Shown: positions 49,924 through 60,700 of the stretch, one piece after another | Layout: the number at the start of each line of letters is the position of its first letter | Numbering within the stretch: position 1 is the first letter of the stretch | Assembly: GCF_008831285.2 (NCBI RefSeq) | Contig: NC_045138.2 | Location: 941,143-1,005,142, forward strand | Length of the DNA: 64,000 bases | Reading direction: 5' to 3' | Source: Nymphaea colorata | Lineage: Eukaryota > Streptophyta > Magnoliopsida > Nymphaeales > Nymphaeaceae | Notes under the pieces: model-generated | Seen by the model: the letters and a program-made list of their open reading frames with translations, nothing else | What the model was told of the DNA's origin: nothing | Databases searched by the model: none | Position numbers and translations under genes: made by a program

Positions 49924-50439
49924 GTTGATACCAACCCAAGTCCAGATGGGGCGGCCACTGTATGTGCTCTGAGTAATGAACGTGCTGGCCCAGATAAGAG
50001 TCAAAAAATTAGCTAGAGCCATCCTGGTCTGCTCCAGGTAATGACTTGAGCTGACCCAGCCGGGTATGAAAGAGAGCTCTTTCCGCACAGGGCCTGGTCC
50101 GGTCGGACCCACTTCGTGCGATCTGAACATAAACAAGCCCAGTCCAAGCAGGCTGTGAAAGCTCATCCGAAAAGAACCTGACCCAGATCCTGCCCATTTT
50201 CTATTTGAGTTCATGAATGGGTCTGATCAGGCCATGAGCCCAGCTCTAGACGGCCTGTGCCAGCCTGAACCCAACAAGAAGACCTCCCGACGTTAATGCT
50301 CCCAGTAGGTGGGGACATGTTGTGTATATTCTTCCCAATGCTTTTCATGTCATCTTCCAAATGGGAGGTGATCCTGAGTTGTAGTGGAAGGTTTATGACT
50401 CATGAGTATCAACCTTTTGTGGAGTAGTTGAAGTAAAAT
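49924..50439. other. Intergenic DNA with GGCCCAG-style repeat text
   Basis: No gene is recognised. About 50040-50290 is GC-richer with GACCCAGCCGGGTATG, GGGCCTGGTCCGG and CAAGCCCAGTCC phrases, in style like the foldback at 51600. The open frames on the minus strand across it show no known motif. Confidence 0.4.
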
Positions 50440-50613
50440 TGGTAGAGAGAGAGAGAGAGAGAGAGAGACGATAAAATTGGTAGAGAGAGAGAGAGACGAT
50501 AAAATTGGTAAAGAGAGAGAGAGAGAAAAAGAGAGTCGATAAAATAAGAACGCAGACAAGAAGTTCCTTAGACACAAGAACAAACCTAAAATGAAGTATA
50601 AAGTAGAATGAAT

Positions 50614-50644
<31 letters not shown>

Positions 50645-50996
50645 TACCAAATATGAGAAAACATGACAACCAACATACAATATTTCATAGTGAAGTGTCC
50701 TTGTGACAAGTAACTTGTCAAGAGAGAGAAAATGTCAAATATGAGAAAGTTCACCAACCACTATACCATATATCATATCATGACAAGTAACTTTTCCTTG
50801 TCAAGGGAGATGGAAGAGGGAGAGAAAAAGAGAGAATCAGTATATGAAAAAACGCAACACCTATCACACCATATCTTATAGTGAAAGTCTCTTGGCAAGT
50901 ACCAGTTCCTTCTCAAGAGAGTCCTCAGTTTGTAAGAAAGAGTTACGCAATCTATATCAAACTAAGGACATATATGTGGGCTGTTGTGAGCATTTG

Positions 50997-51075
<79 letters not shown>

Positions 51076-51299
51076 TCCCATCCCATCTGCCTAGAATTTC
51101 TGGCGCGGCATTGTAAGAGAAGCCTACTAACACTGGTTGACCAATAAACATTGAGAAAATAAGAAAGTAGCGCCAGTGAATATCAACCATTTGACGATCA
51201 ATAGGTAAAAAATAAAAAATAGTTGGTGGCATAGTTCATACACCAGAACAAATGTATGATCGATATCTATGCATGCCCAGATCCAACACTAAGATGATC
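50440..51299. repeat. GA microsatellite cluster and (TA)n of about 74 bp
   Basis: Four GA runs (about 50443-50468, 50482-50494, 50513-50536 and 50617-50644) are separated by short unique pieces; the first three follow copies of GATAAAATTGGTA. A nearly pure (TA)n tract fills about 51000-51073. Open frames here encode only Leu-Ser or Tyr-Ile repeats. The tracts are likely to be variable in length between individuals. Confidence 0.9.
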
Positions 51300-51500
51300 T
51301 GCTCTGAACTCGCTTTTTTCGGTACTTTTATCGACGTCTGCAATTGGACGTCGATGGAAATGCAGACTTTAACGATGTAGTGTAGTCACGCATCTTTTCA
51401 CCAACGTCTGCCCCTGGACGTTGGTGAAAATTCACATTCACTGACATTTGTCTTCGGACGTTGTTAAAAGTCGACGTGCGTTAGTAAATCGTTTTGTTCT
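51300..51500. mobile_element. CACTA-type subterminal hairpin array (remnant)
   Basis: Two perfect hairpins are visible. ATCGACGTC (51330-51338) pairs with GACGTCGAT (51347-51355). TTTTCACCAACGTC (51395-51408) pairs with GACGTTGGTGAAAA (51417-51430) across an 8-base loop. A third, imperfect one follows near 51440-51475 (GACATTTGTCTTCGGACGTT). Repeated GACGT-type hairpins are characteristic of the subterminal regions of plant CACTA (En/Spm) elements, where transposase binds. GTAGTG at 51378-51383 fits a CACTA end read in reverse. No transposase is present. Confidence 0.6.
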
Positions 51501-51599
51501 TTGGTAGCATGTCCATGGTGACAATGAGAGTCTGAGACTAACTACAATTTTCTCCCAAACTCCGTTGCTCTCAAGGATGAATGCAGGTAGGCTTGGGCG

Positions 51600-51840
51600 T
51601 CGGGCTGGGCCTGGGCGTCCGGAAAAACCTGGCCCGGGCTCGATAGGCCGGCCCAGCCAGTTAAGCCCATTTAAATTAAAAATTTATTTTTTTAATTTTT
51701 TAATAATATTTATTATTAATACATATTTTTTATATTTAAAAATATTTTATAATTAAACAAATATTTTTTAATTTTAAATGGGCCGGGCCCTGGCTAGGCT
51801 CACCGACCCGACGGGGCCATGCCCGCCTGTATGGGCAATT
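51600..51840. mobile_element. Foldback element with GC-rich arms and AT-rich core
   Basis: GGCCCAGCCAGTTAAGCCC followed by ATTTAAATTAAAAAT on the left is roughly inverse to ATTTTTTAATTTTAAATGGG followed by CCGGGCCCTGGCTAGGCTC on the right. The core is almost pure A/T. The structure suits a small MITE or foldback repeat. The GGGCCTGGGC/CCCGGGCTCG words recur as a common repeat style in this intergenic block. Confidence 0.5.
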
Positions 51841-52640
51841 GCCCACACGGATCAATGTATCTCATTGTCAATCCCAATAGTCAATGCAAAATGTCTTCCG
51901 ATTTGGCTTACGTCGCAAGTAAATTTTACCTTTAATGATTCAATCAGTAGTTTAACCTCTTGAGAGAGAAAAATGAAACGTGAAGATCATATACAATTAG
52001 TTCTAACAAGTAATTAATGTGGGAAGGCATGTGTTAAAGTATTACTATCTCGACATGATATTAAAGTAAAAGATTAATTAATTTAATTATGTTAAACGTT
52101 AATATTAAGTATTTTTATAAGGTAACCTCAAATATTACTTTAAAGTAAAAGTGTGAAAGTAAATCGCTCGATGCGTAATTGTACAAATTAACCGTGGCGA
52201 GAACAAGTTGATTTATTATAAAAGAAACAACAAAAACAAAAAACATTCTGTAATAAATTATTTAATGATTATTCAACCTAACTGAATGCTACAAACAAAA
52301 AGGACAAATATTGATGAACTGTAATAAATTTACTAGATAAATTATTTTATTTTTTCAATTTTGCAAATAACTGATTAATCTCGTTAAAGTTTGTCCAATG
52401 TCATTAAAGCAACTGATCAATTAGCTACAAATTAACATCAATTAATTACTCGTACCATATGACTTCGACTTTACTTTAATTAGTAGATGTTGAACCTCAC
52501 ATATGCATTATAGTTCGAATGGTCACTTACTATTTCATATAAGAATTAAAATAGAGTAAAATATTCCACTGTTGTAGCCAATCTAAGCCCAGGAATTTGG
52601 CGCTCTCTTCCTTTTCTTTTTCTTTGTTCATTTGAGGTCC
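51841..52640. other. AT-rich intergenic DNA
   Basis: About 800 bp of AT-rich sequence with no gene, no clear repeat and no recognisable motif. Confidence 0.5.
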
Positions 52641-52802
52641 AAGAACTCAGGAGCATAACATAACTGGTTAGGAAGGAGTGACGAGAAGGATTACACACAA
52701 ATTTTAAGTCCTCGTTTCGATTTCCATGTGTATTATTCTCCTGCTCTTCAAAAGGTGGGGGGATGTCCTGTTGAGCGGAAGGTAGCCCATTACCCATGTA
52801 AG
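52641..52802 (+). mobile_element. tRNA-derived SINE (approximate limits)
   Basis: TAACTGGTTAGGAAGGAG at 52661 resembles a tRNA A box, and CGTTTCGATTTCC at 52712-52724 resembles a B box (GGTTCGANTCC). The spacing of about 50 bases is that of an RNA polymerase III internal promoter. No cloverleaf or anticodon arm can be built, so it is not a working tRNA gene. It ends near the MITE at 52803. The sequence fits a plant SINE; the family was not identified. Confidence 0.55.
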
Positions 52803-52976
52803 CAGGGGTGGCATGGGTCCTCGCTCCACCTCAATTTTTTTTAAATTACATTTAAATTTTATAAAATTTTGCTTGTCCTATATAAAAATTTTGGGAAAAT
52901 AAATATTTCGGCCGGTGTTAAAATTTAGAAACTTTAATTCGGTTCCTTTCATGAAAAATTTCTGCCTCTGCCCCTG
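52803..52976. mobile_element. hAT-type MITE, 174 bp, with 8-bp target duplication
   Basis: The ends are CAGGGGTGGCATGGG and TCTGCCTCTGCCCCTG, inverted CAGGGG termini. CATGTAAG occurs directly outside both ends (52795-52802 and 52977-52984), an exact 8-bp target duplication as expected for hAT insertions. The interior is AT-rich and non-coding. The intact duplication points to a fairly recent insertion. Confidence 0.85.
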
Positions 52977-52984
52977 CATGTAAG

Positions 52985-53590
52985 CTTTCCAAGCCGTGAG
53001 TTGTTGAACTCTCTCCTTACCTGAAATGTTAGACATTAACAATGTGGCTTCAACTTTTCCACTTAGTTCCGATTTGTTACTACTTAGTTTTTTTAAATAC
53101 CTCTATTTATGTTTTTATGGTCATTAAAATGAATACGAGGCACATGTGGCATTATTACAAAGTAATAAATTAGCAAATTTATAATAACTCTGTTATTAGT
53201 AATTCAGGTTAGGATCACTAATGGAGAAACTTTTATTATTTACTTCTGAAGTTTCTATTTGCCATCTCGATATAGTCTAGCAAACAAAATCTTTTGCTCA
53301 CCTTATAGAAGTAACTTATTTAAACCAATAGTATTTAATGTTTACATAGATTTCTTTCGTATTGCGCTTCCATTTCAATTCACCTCTTTCTTTGAATAGC
53401 AAATATGAATACCCATCTAGTCTTAATAATTTAATTCCTTTTTTCATACATTAATGTTTTTATGCTTTTTATATTCTATTTATCCTTAGTTCCCCTTTTC
53501 AACATAATCTTCCAATTCTTTTGGTTCATCTCAGTTGGGGACCATGTCATCGGGACATCTCTTTTCACAATTAAAAGAACGACGTGTACT
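52985..53590. other. AT-rich intergenic DNA
   Basis: No gene or clear repeat is recognised. The open frame ending at 53701 runs into the AGCTCGA-rich repeat and is not convincing. Confidence 0.5.
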
Positions 53591-53990
53591 GAACTAGCAG
53601 ACTATTTCATTAGCTCAAGCTCAACTGAACTTGAGTTCTTAAAACTCGAACTCCGCTCGATTCAGCTCGAATGGAAGATTGGCTTGAGAAAAAGTTATTA
53701 AAAAATTATTTTTTAGAAGAAGAGACATCATATAGACTTGAACATGGAACCTCTCCGTGTATACCCATTTAAACAACCTACTTTTTTTGATAATTTTATA
53801 AGGCATATTTTCTTTCTTGAACTTAATTGAGTTTAACCGAGCCGAGCCCACTTAACTCTAGCTCGATTCGTTTACGTTGTCGAGTTCATTTCTTAATTCA
53901 AACTCGACTCGTTTAATAAATGAATCGAGTTCGAGTCAAGTTTATCGAACGAGTTCGAGTGGAGCTCGAGTTAGCTCGACTCGCCTAATT
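53591..53990. repeat. AGCTCGA-rich repeat, copy 2
   Basis: TTAGCTCAAGCTCAACTGAA, CTCGATTCAGCTCGAATGG, ACTCGACTCGTTTAATAAA and GAGTGGAGCTCGAGTTAGC mark the same family as 46553-46915. The centre (about 53700-53820) is unrelated AT-rich sequence, so the copy may be interrupted or may be the two ends of one element. Confidence 0.65.
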
Positions 53991-54132
53991 TATCGCTTTT
54001 CACTAAGGTTCCAAAGTAGTTCACGTGAGAATCCTCTTTCTACTTTTAAGTAAAAGAGTCAAATGTTTATTTTTTTTTTCTTTTCATTATACAAGAGGAA
54101 AACTGTTTTTTTGGTATAAAACCTCTAAAACA

Positions 54133-54310
54133 ATATCTTTATGCATCTAAGGATTTCTGGCTTGTTTTGGAGTTTAGTTAGACTTATATGTACCCTTCAA
54201 CTATATCTTTATGCATCTAAGATTTTCTGGCTTGTTTTAGAGTTTAGTTAGACTTATATGTACCCTTCAACTAAGATTTTCTCGCTTGTTTTAGAGTTGA
54301 GTTGGACTTA
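54133..54310. repeat. 70-bp tandem repeat, about 2.5 units
   Basis: A unit starting ATATCTTTATGCATCTAAG and ending GTACCCTTCAACT is repeated at 54133 and 54203, with a third partial copy from 54272. The first two copies differ at only a few bases. Confidence 0.85.
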
Positions 54311-54729
54311 TACTATAACTAAACTAATGAAATGTTTAAAAGATAAACGTTAATAATGATAAAAAAATTGGACCATTAATAATAATTTCATACTTCTTTT
54401 TTCTAAATATTTAAATGCGAGAAACAAAAGGCGATTTGAAGTTAATAATAATCAAAACTTGGTCCATTTTTCAATTTTTTAAAACTAATATTTTAAGTTC
54501 GTTTGAATACGATAAACAAAAGCCCACGATTCAAATAATCTATCCGTAGACCCTCGTGGAAGAGTGAGAGGGACGGCGGAGATTGCTCATACACCGAGAC
54601 AACAAGAAAGCCAACCTCACCCAATCGTTGCTCTCCCCGGCCTCCCTCCAAGCGGATAAAAAGTAGGCGCGCTCTTCTGCTCATGCTGGCGAGTTCTCTC
54701 CCTCTCTCGCTAGCTCTCTCTAGGAAGCC
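54311..54729 (+). promoter_or_regulatory. FTSHI4: Upstream region and 5' leader of FTSHI4
   Basis: AT-rich sequence gives way at about 54540 to GC-richer sequence with CT runs (about 54700-54721) just before the start codon, as expected for a plant leader. The start context is GAAGCCATGA. No TATA box was assigned with confidence. Confidence 0.45.
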
Positions 54730-57700
54730 ATGATTGTCGTCCTCGCGGGAGAATCCTCGCTTTCTCCTTCACCTCTCCATGCTCTCTCAATTTCTCCGCG
54801 ATTCGGTACGTGGTTATCGATCAGATGCAGGAGGAGAAGCAGTCGTCCACGTTGTCTAGGGTTCCATAGAGCGGCCATTTCCAAACCCTTAATTCCGGGG
54901 TTTAAGCATGCGTCGGTTACACATTCCCGGCCGAAGGCGGGCAGAGAAGGAACGGAGACGTGGACTGCGGCAGTTTCCGATTTCTCAGATGTGGACGCGG
55001 TTGCGGAGATCGCGGAGGGAGTCGATGGCGATACTGTGAAACTCGTCGAGGTTCGGTTCGTGTCTGCTTGGATTACTTTCCACGTTCCTACATTTTAGAA
55101 GTGTTCAGCTTTTTTACGTAGTTTTTTATGTTGGAACTTGTAAGTTTCAATTGGGAACTGGAACACTGTGTAGGGTTTATTGCGGGTTTATGTCTGTTGG
55201 TATTGGTTGAGTTCGTTTTTGGATGCGAAGAAGTTGATTTATGTACATTGGATAGATCGAGTTCTTTGTCGTAAGTACAGCATTTGGTGAAACGAAAGAA
55301 TGTGGAGTCTCAACGCGTCGTGGGAAATTGTTATCATTCGGGGAATTTCATTAGATTGAGAATTGAAAATGTGTTACTTCCCTTTGCATGTTGACGGTTC
55401 TTTTTCGTATGGCCTCGTTGACATTGCAAATTGGCGTGTTCCTTTTTCTTAATTGCGTTTCAATTATGGAAGAATTTTCAGGTTTGGTAAGTTTCTTGTG
55501 TTTACCTAGAGATTTAATATGGATAAATTACCAACTGAAGCAATAGATATTAATTGCAAGAGTCTAAGGTCCTGTGTTATTGGAATAAAACGATTTGTTT
55601 TTTTCTCCTGCTATTTTGAAGAGTTCCTCTCTACAAGCCTAGAAGTACCAGTACATCTGCTGCATGCCGCTAGCATCAAATCATTGTTTTAGTTTTTTCT
55701 TCCCCCAGAAACTGAAGGATGGAGAGCAAGAAAAATTGGTGAATTTGCAGCGGAAAGCAGACATACAGTTGGATAGGATGCTTACAATGGCCTCAACTTG
55801 GAGTAGGGTTCTTCTGTCTCTACAGGGGAAGCTGAAAGGAACCCAGTGGGACCCGGAGAATTCTCATCGGATTGACTATAGTGAATTTCGCAGGCTTCTT
55901 GACTCAAACCACGTGCATTTCATGGAGTACTCAAACTATGGTCAGACGGTCTCAGGCAAGTTGTGTCTTTTGACTTCTTAAACATTTTTTTTTTTTACTT
56001 TGTTCACCTTTCTTTTGCTTTTAGTTTTTATGATTGGTCCAATGTATTGCAAAAAGTGATATTTTAATATGTTTTCATGAGTTTAATATACTTGCTACTT
56101 GTACTGCTATGCTGATAAGTTTTAATTGATCAGTTCACCGAAAGTGCTACTTACATTGTACACTGATTAAAAAAGGTGAAGTGGTTTTCTGTTTAGAAGA
56201 GGTTGGTTTTAAAAATAAATCTCAAGCTATCCCTTTTTCCTGCTGGATACATTTGCAGTTATTTTGCCATATTACAAAGATGGGAAGCCTGAGGACACAA
56301 AAGATGATTCAAGGAGGGAGATCATATTTCGACGACACGTGGTTGATCGTATGCCTATTGATTGCTGGAATGATGTGTGGAACAAGTTGCACCAACAACT
56401 TATAAATGTTGACGTTATAAATGTCAATCCAGTTTCTGCTGAGGTTTATTCCACAATTGCTACTGCTGTCATCTGGTCCATGCGTCTCGCCCTTGCAATT
56501 GGTTTATACTTCGCTATTGACAGAGTGATGCAACCAATCTATACAAAGATAATACCCTGTGATTTAGGAAAACCACCAGAAAAAGTTCCCCGGCCCCTTA
56601 AACGCCATGCACTTGGTTCATTAGGTAAAAGCAGGTAACTAAAAACATCCTCATCCACTATCATAGCAAGCAGATGTTCCTTTTTTTCTTTCCTTTTGGT
56701 AATTGGGATGAAGAACTTTATCATTTTAATAATTTTATGAATCTATTAGTTTGGCATGCTTTAATGAATAATCATCTGTTTGTTTTGCCTCCTGCTTCTC
56801 CTTCTCCTTATCTCCTGACCCATCTATATGAACCCTGCTTGGGCTGTCATGTTTTTCTGTTGATTGCATTTGACCCAGGATCGTTAAATGGGTTAGATAT
56901 TGAGACAACTACTCTAGCAAATTAAATGCAATTTCTAGAAAACTGTAGCTTTTATAGTAAGTCTTGGAAGTTCTATAAAGAAGACCCATACCTGTGAAAT
57001 CTTGGTCAGGATGAACTTATGGAGAAATATGACCATGGACCATTCCACTAATTGTCCTATTATTTCTTTATTTTTCTTTTTTAAATGGAATAAAAACCTG
57101 CGTCTATGACATGAATCAGACTTCAGAGTTACGTGAAAATCTTACTTTTGTAGGCAACTTGTCAATATATCTTCCATAATATAATGGTTCTTACATGATA
57201 CATCATGGAATGTGCAGTTTCCTTGCAACTTTATCGTGAGTCGTGACTAGATAGAGGGAAGTTCTTGCCAATTTAGTTAGATGTCTGCTAGCTGAATAGG
57301 ACATTAGTTTGGTGGCTGAAGGGTTGCTGGGTATAATGACATCCAACTTGCAACTGAGGGTAAAAAGAAAGCATTTTAACTTTTAAGGCTCTAATCATGT
57401 GTTTTTAGTAATACGTCAGTCTTGGCCAACTCCCATGCACTAGAGTAGCATGTTAGACAAATATTTTGGTGTTACACTCACACCTTGTTTACATGATCTT
57501 TCAAATGGTGTGATTTATTTTAACTTTCATGGTTATTTTAGTGTCACACTCACACCTTGTTTACATGATCTTTCAAATGGTATGATTTATTTTAACTTTC
57601 ATGGTTCTTGTTCTTTTTCATTTTTTTCTCTTTTATTTTTGGGATAATATCCAGGAAGTTATACGATGTTGCTGGTCCTCGTGATAGTTTGAGTCTTGAG

Positions 57701-60700
57701 ATTTATGAACTGAGTTTCTTGTTATAGCTTTGAAAGGTTGAAAGTTTCTTAAAATGTTCAATTTGAGAGTGAAGAACTAAATGCTATTGAAGGTTTAGAA
57801 GTTGCATTGTATCTTGAAGAATATATTTTAGCATGTGTCGCTGTCACTGATTGCTTTTGAATTGCTTGTAAATTTTTTTATGTCATTCTAGCTCTTTCCA
57901 GGGTTAGGCTCAAAAACAGTTTATATTTGTGATGTTGAATTGGATAAAACTAGAAAATGATTATAGTGTTTAATGATCTTGGTAAGACGACCCTTCAATA
58001 AGTTGCTATTTCATATCATTGTTCACCAGGGCCAAATTTATTTCAGCAGAAGAAACTACAGGGGTTACATTTGCTGACTTTGCTGGTCAGGAATACATAA
58101 AAAGAGAACTGCAGGAGATTGTTAGAATACTGAAAAATGAAGGGGAATATCAGAGCAAAGGTATTTATTGTCCAAAGGGAGTGCTCCTTCATGGACCTCC
58201 TGGGACTGGTAAAACACTACTGGCCAAAGCAATTGCTGGTGAATCAGGACTTCCTTTTTTTGCTGCAAATGGCACAGATTTTGTAGAGGTAATCACTTTT
58301 CATTTGTTTATACATGGTCTCGGACCTTATTCATAATCATTTCTGAACTTGTCTTGCAATGTCATTCTTCATCAAGATGGGTTAGTCTATGTTTTTGTGC
58401 CGTAGTTTATGCAGTGGCTACCAGTATCGTGTATGCTTCCAGCATATGTGCCTGTATGAGATAGTTTTTTGAATCTTTTCAAAGCATATGTGGCTGTATG
58501 AGAGGTTTTTTTTTTAAAATATATTTGACTTTTATATAGGTGACATACATGCTGATGTTGAAAGTTTAAAACCTTGACTTGCAGATGTTTGTTGGTGTTG
58601 CAGCAGCTCGTGTCAAGGACCTCTTTGCTAGTGCACGAAGGTTTGCACCATCCATTATATTCATTGATGAGATAGATGCTATTGGAGGAAAACGTGGTGG
58701 GCCAGATGTTGGTGGGGTGAGATGGATGAATTTCCTAATTCTCTGGCTTTACTGCATAGCATGACCTTACTGTGTATCTTTTGTGCCTGAAAACAAAGTC
58801 TATGTCATCTTCCATTTGCTAAATATATTGCATTTCTAATAAAAGCAAAACCAAAGAAGTGCAAGCTTAAAGCTCTAGTGTTAATATTCTTCATTTAAAT
58901 TTTTTTCCCATTTTGGCTAGTGAACGCATCCAATTTTTTATAATAAATTGCAAAAGATTGCTGATGTTTATTGCTGTCTTTCCGAGGAATGCTTAATTAG
59001 GTGAATCTGATTTTTCTCACTCTCTCTTTGTGTCTGTTCTAAGCAAAACTGGCCTTTAGAAGTTGAAAAATAAGAAAACGGATGAAGCATTTTAACCATC
59101 TGTATGTCTTTCTTTATATATGTCATGGGATCAGGGTTTTCTTTGTATCACACGAATCTGTTTGATGCTTATTTTATAGTTCTTATTTATGGCAACTCAG
59201 GGTGGAGCTGAAAGGGAGCAAGGTTTGCTTCAAATTCTTACCGAGATGGATGGTTTCAAAGTTTCAACTGCACAAGTAAGATAGAAATGTATATTTCTGT
59301 TTGCGAGTTGGAATATAACAAAGAGTATAGCAGGTTCATTTCATATTCTTGCTTTGCCAGGTTTTAGTTATAGGTGCAACTAATAGAGAGGAATTATTGG
59401 ATGATGCTCTCAAAAGAAAGGGTCGTTTTGATAAAATTATACGTGTTGGCAAGCCGTCAAAGGATGGAAGGTTGGCAATACTGCAGGTTTGCTGTGGAGA
59501 TTAAATCTTTTGCATTGCATTAATGTTCTGCAGCCAGTTGGCTTTATTTGGAATATAATTGGAGATGGTTTTTACAGGTTCATGCACGGAACAAGTTTTT
59601 TAGGTCTGAAGAAGAGAAAGAGATCCTCCTTAAGGAAATAGCAGAACTTACAGTAGATTTCAGTGGAGCAGAGTTGCAAAATATACTGTAAATTTCTGGT
59701 TTGGTTTCCCAGTTGTAGCCATCATCTTACAAATACTGGTCCTCTGAAGAAGCTGAGCTTGCTTTGTAGGAATGAAGCTGGAATTTTGACTCAAAGAAAG
59801 GATAAGGACTATATTGAGCGAGATGAGCTTTTGGAGGCCCTTAAAAGGGTAAATGTCTTTTGCATGGTGTTGTTAACTTGTTAATAAACTTAGGTATCCG
59901 ATCTTTTTGTTGATTTTTAAAACTATGACATTTAATCTTTTTGTGGTTTGCACTTTGCAGCAAAAAGGTACTTTTGAGACAGGTCAAGAAGATCAGACAC
60001 AGATTCCCGAGGATATGAAGTTGCGGTTGGCTTACAGAGAAGCTGCAGTGGCAGTCCTTGCCTGCTGTTATCCAAATCCTAATCGTCCATTCATTGAGGT
60101 TTTTTTTTTACTGTGGCTGATATCTATTTAAATGAGTATTTATTATTTTTGTTAGCCTGGCAAGAGTTATCCATTTTTTACTCTTTTTTGTGCGTGATTG
60201 TATTTATTGCCTTCACAGACTGATATTCGGACTATACATAGCCAACCAAATATGCGCTATGCTGATGCCAGTGGAAGGGTCTTTTCTAAAAAGTCTGATT
60301 TTGTGAACGCAATTGTGCGTGCCTGTGCGCGTAAGTCTTGAATCATCCTCAATTGCTTGTCCATTCCTCCTGTATCTTCCACAATTTTTTTTTTTGGATC
60401 AAAGCTTTATCATTAACTGTTGTTTATTATGCTGCTATAGCGAAAAGACTGTTTGTGGACCTGGAGCATATTATTTTTAGTGTTATATGTTATGCTTGGT
60501 GAAGACTGTGTTGTTGCATGATGAGCTAAGATTCCACCCTTTTCTGAAGCCATAACCACACATAGAAATGTTTTCTTTTAATTTTCTTTGTGGACATGAC
60601 TTGGATATTGTGAGGTATTGGCCTTATCTTTAAAGGTTGGAATATTGCAGCATTTAAGAGCCTTTCATTTCGAAGCTGAAAAACACAAGCAGTGACTAGT

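Noticed and set aside
50350-51232. Several open frames of 88-135 codons on both strands
   Set aside because: They arise from GA and TA microsatellites.
52655-52730. Possible tRNA gene
   Set aside because: Box-like motifs are present but no acceptor stem or anticodon arm can be formed; a SINE explains it better.
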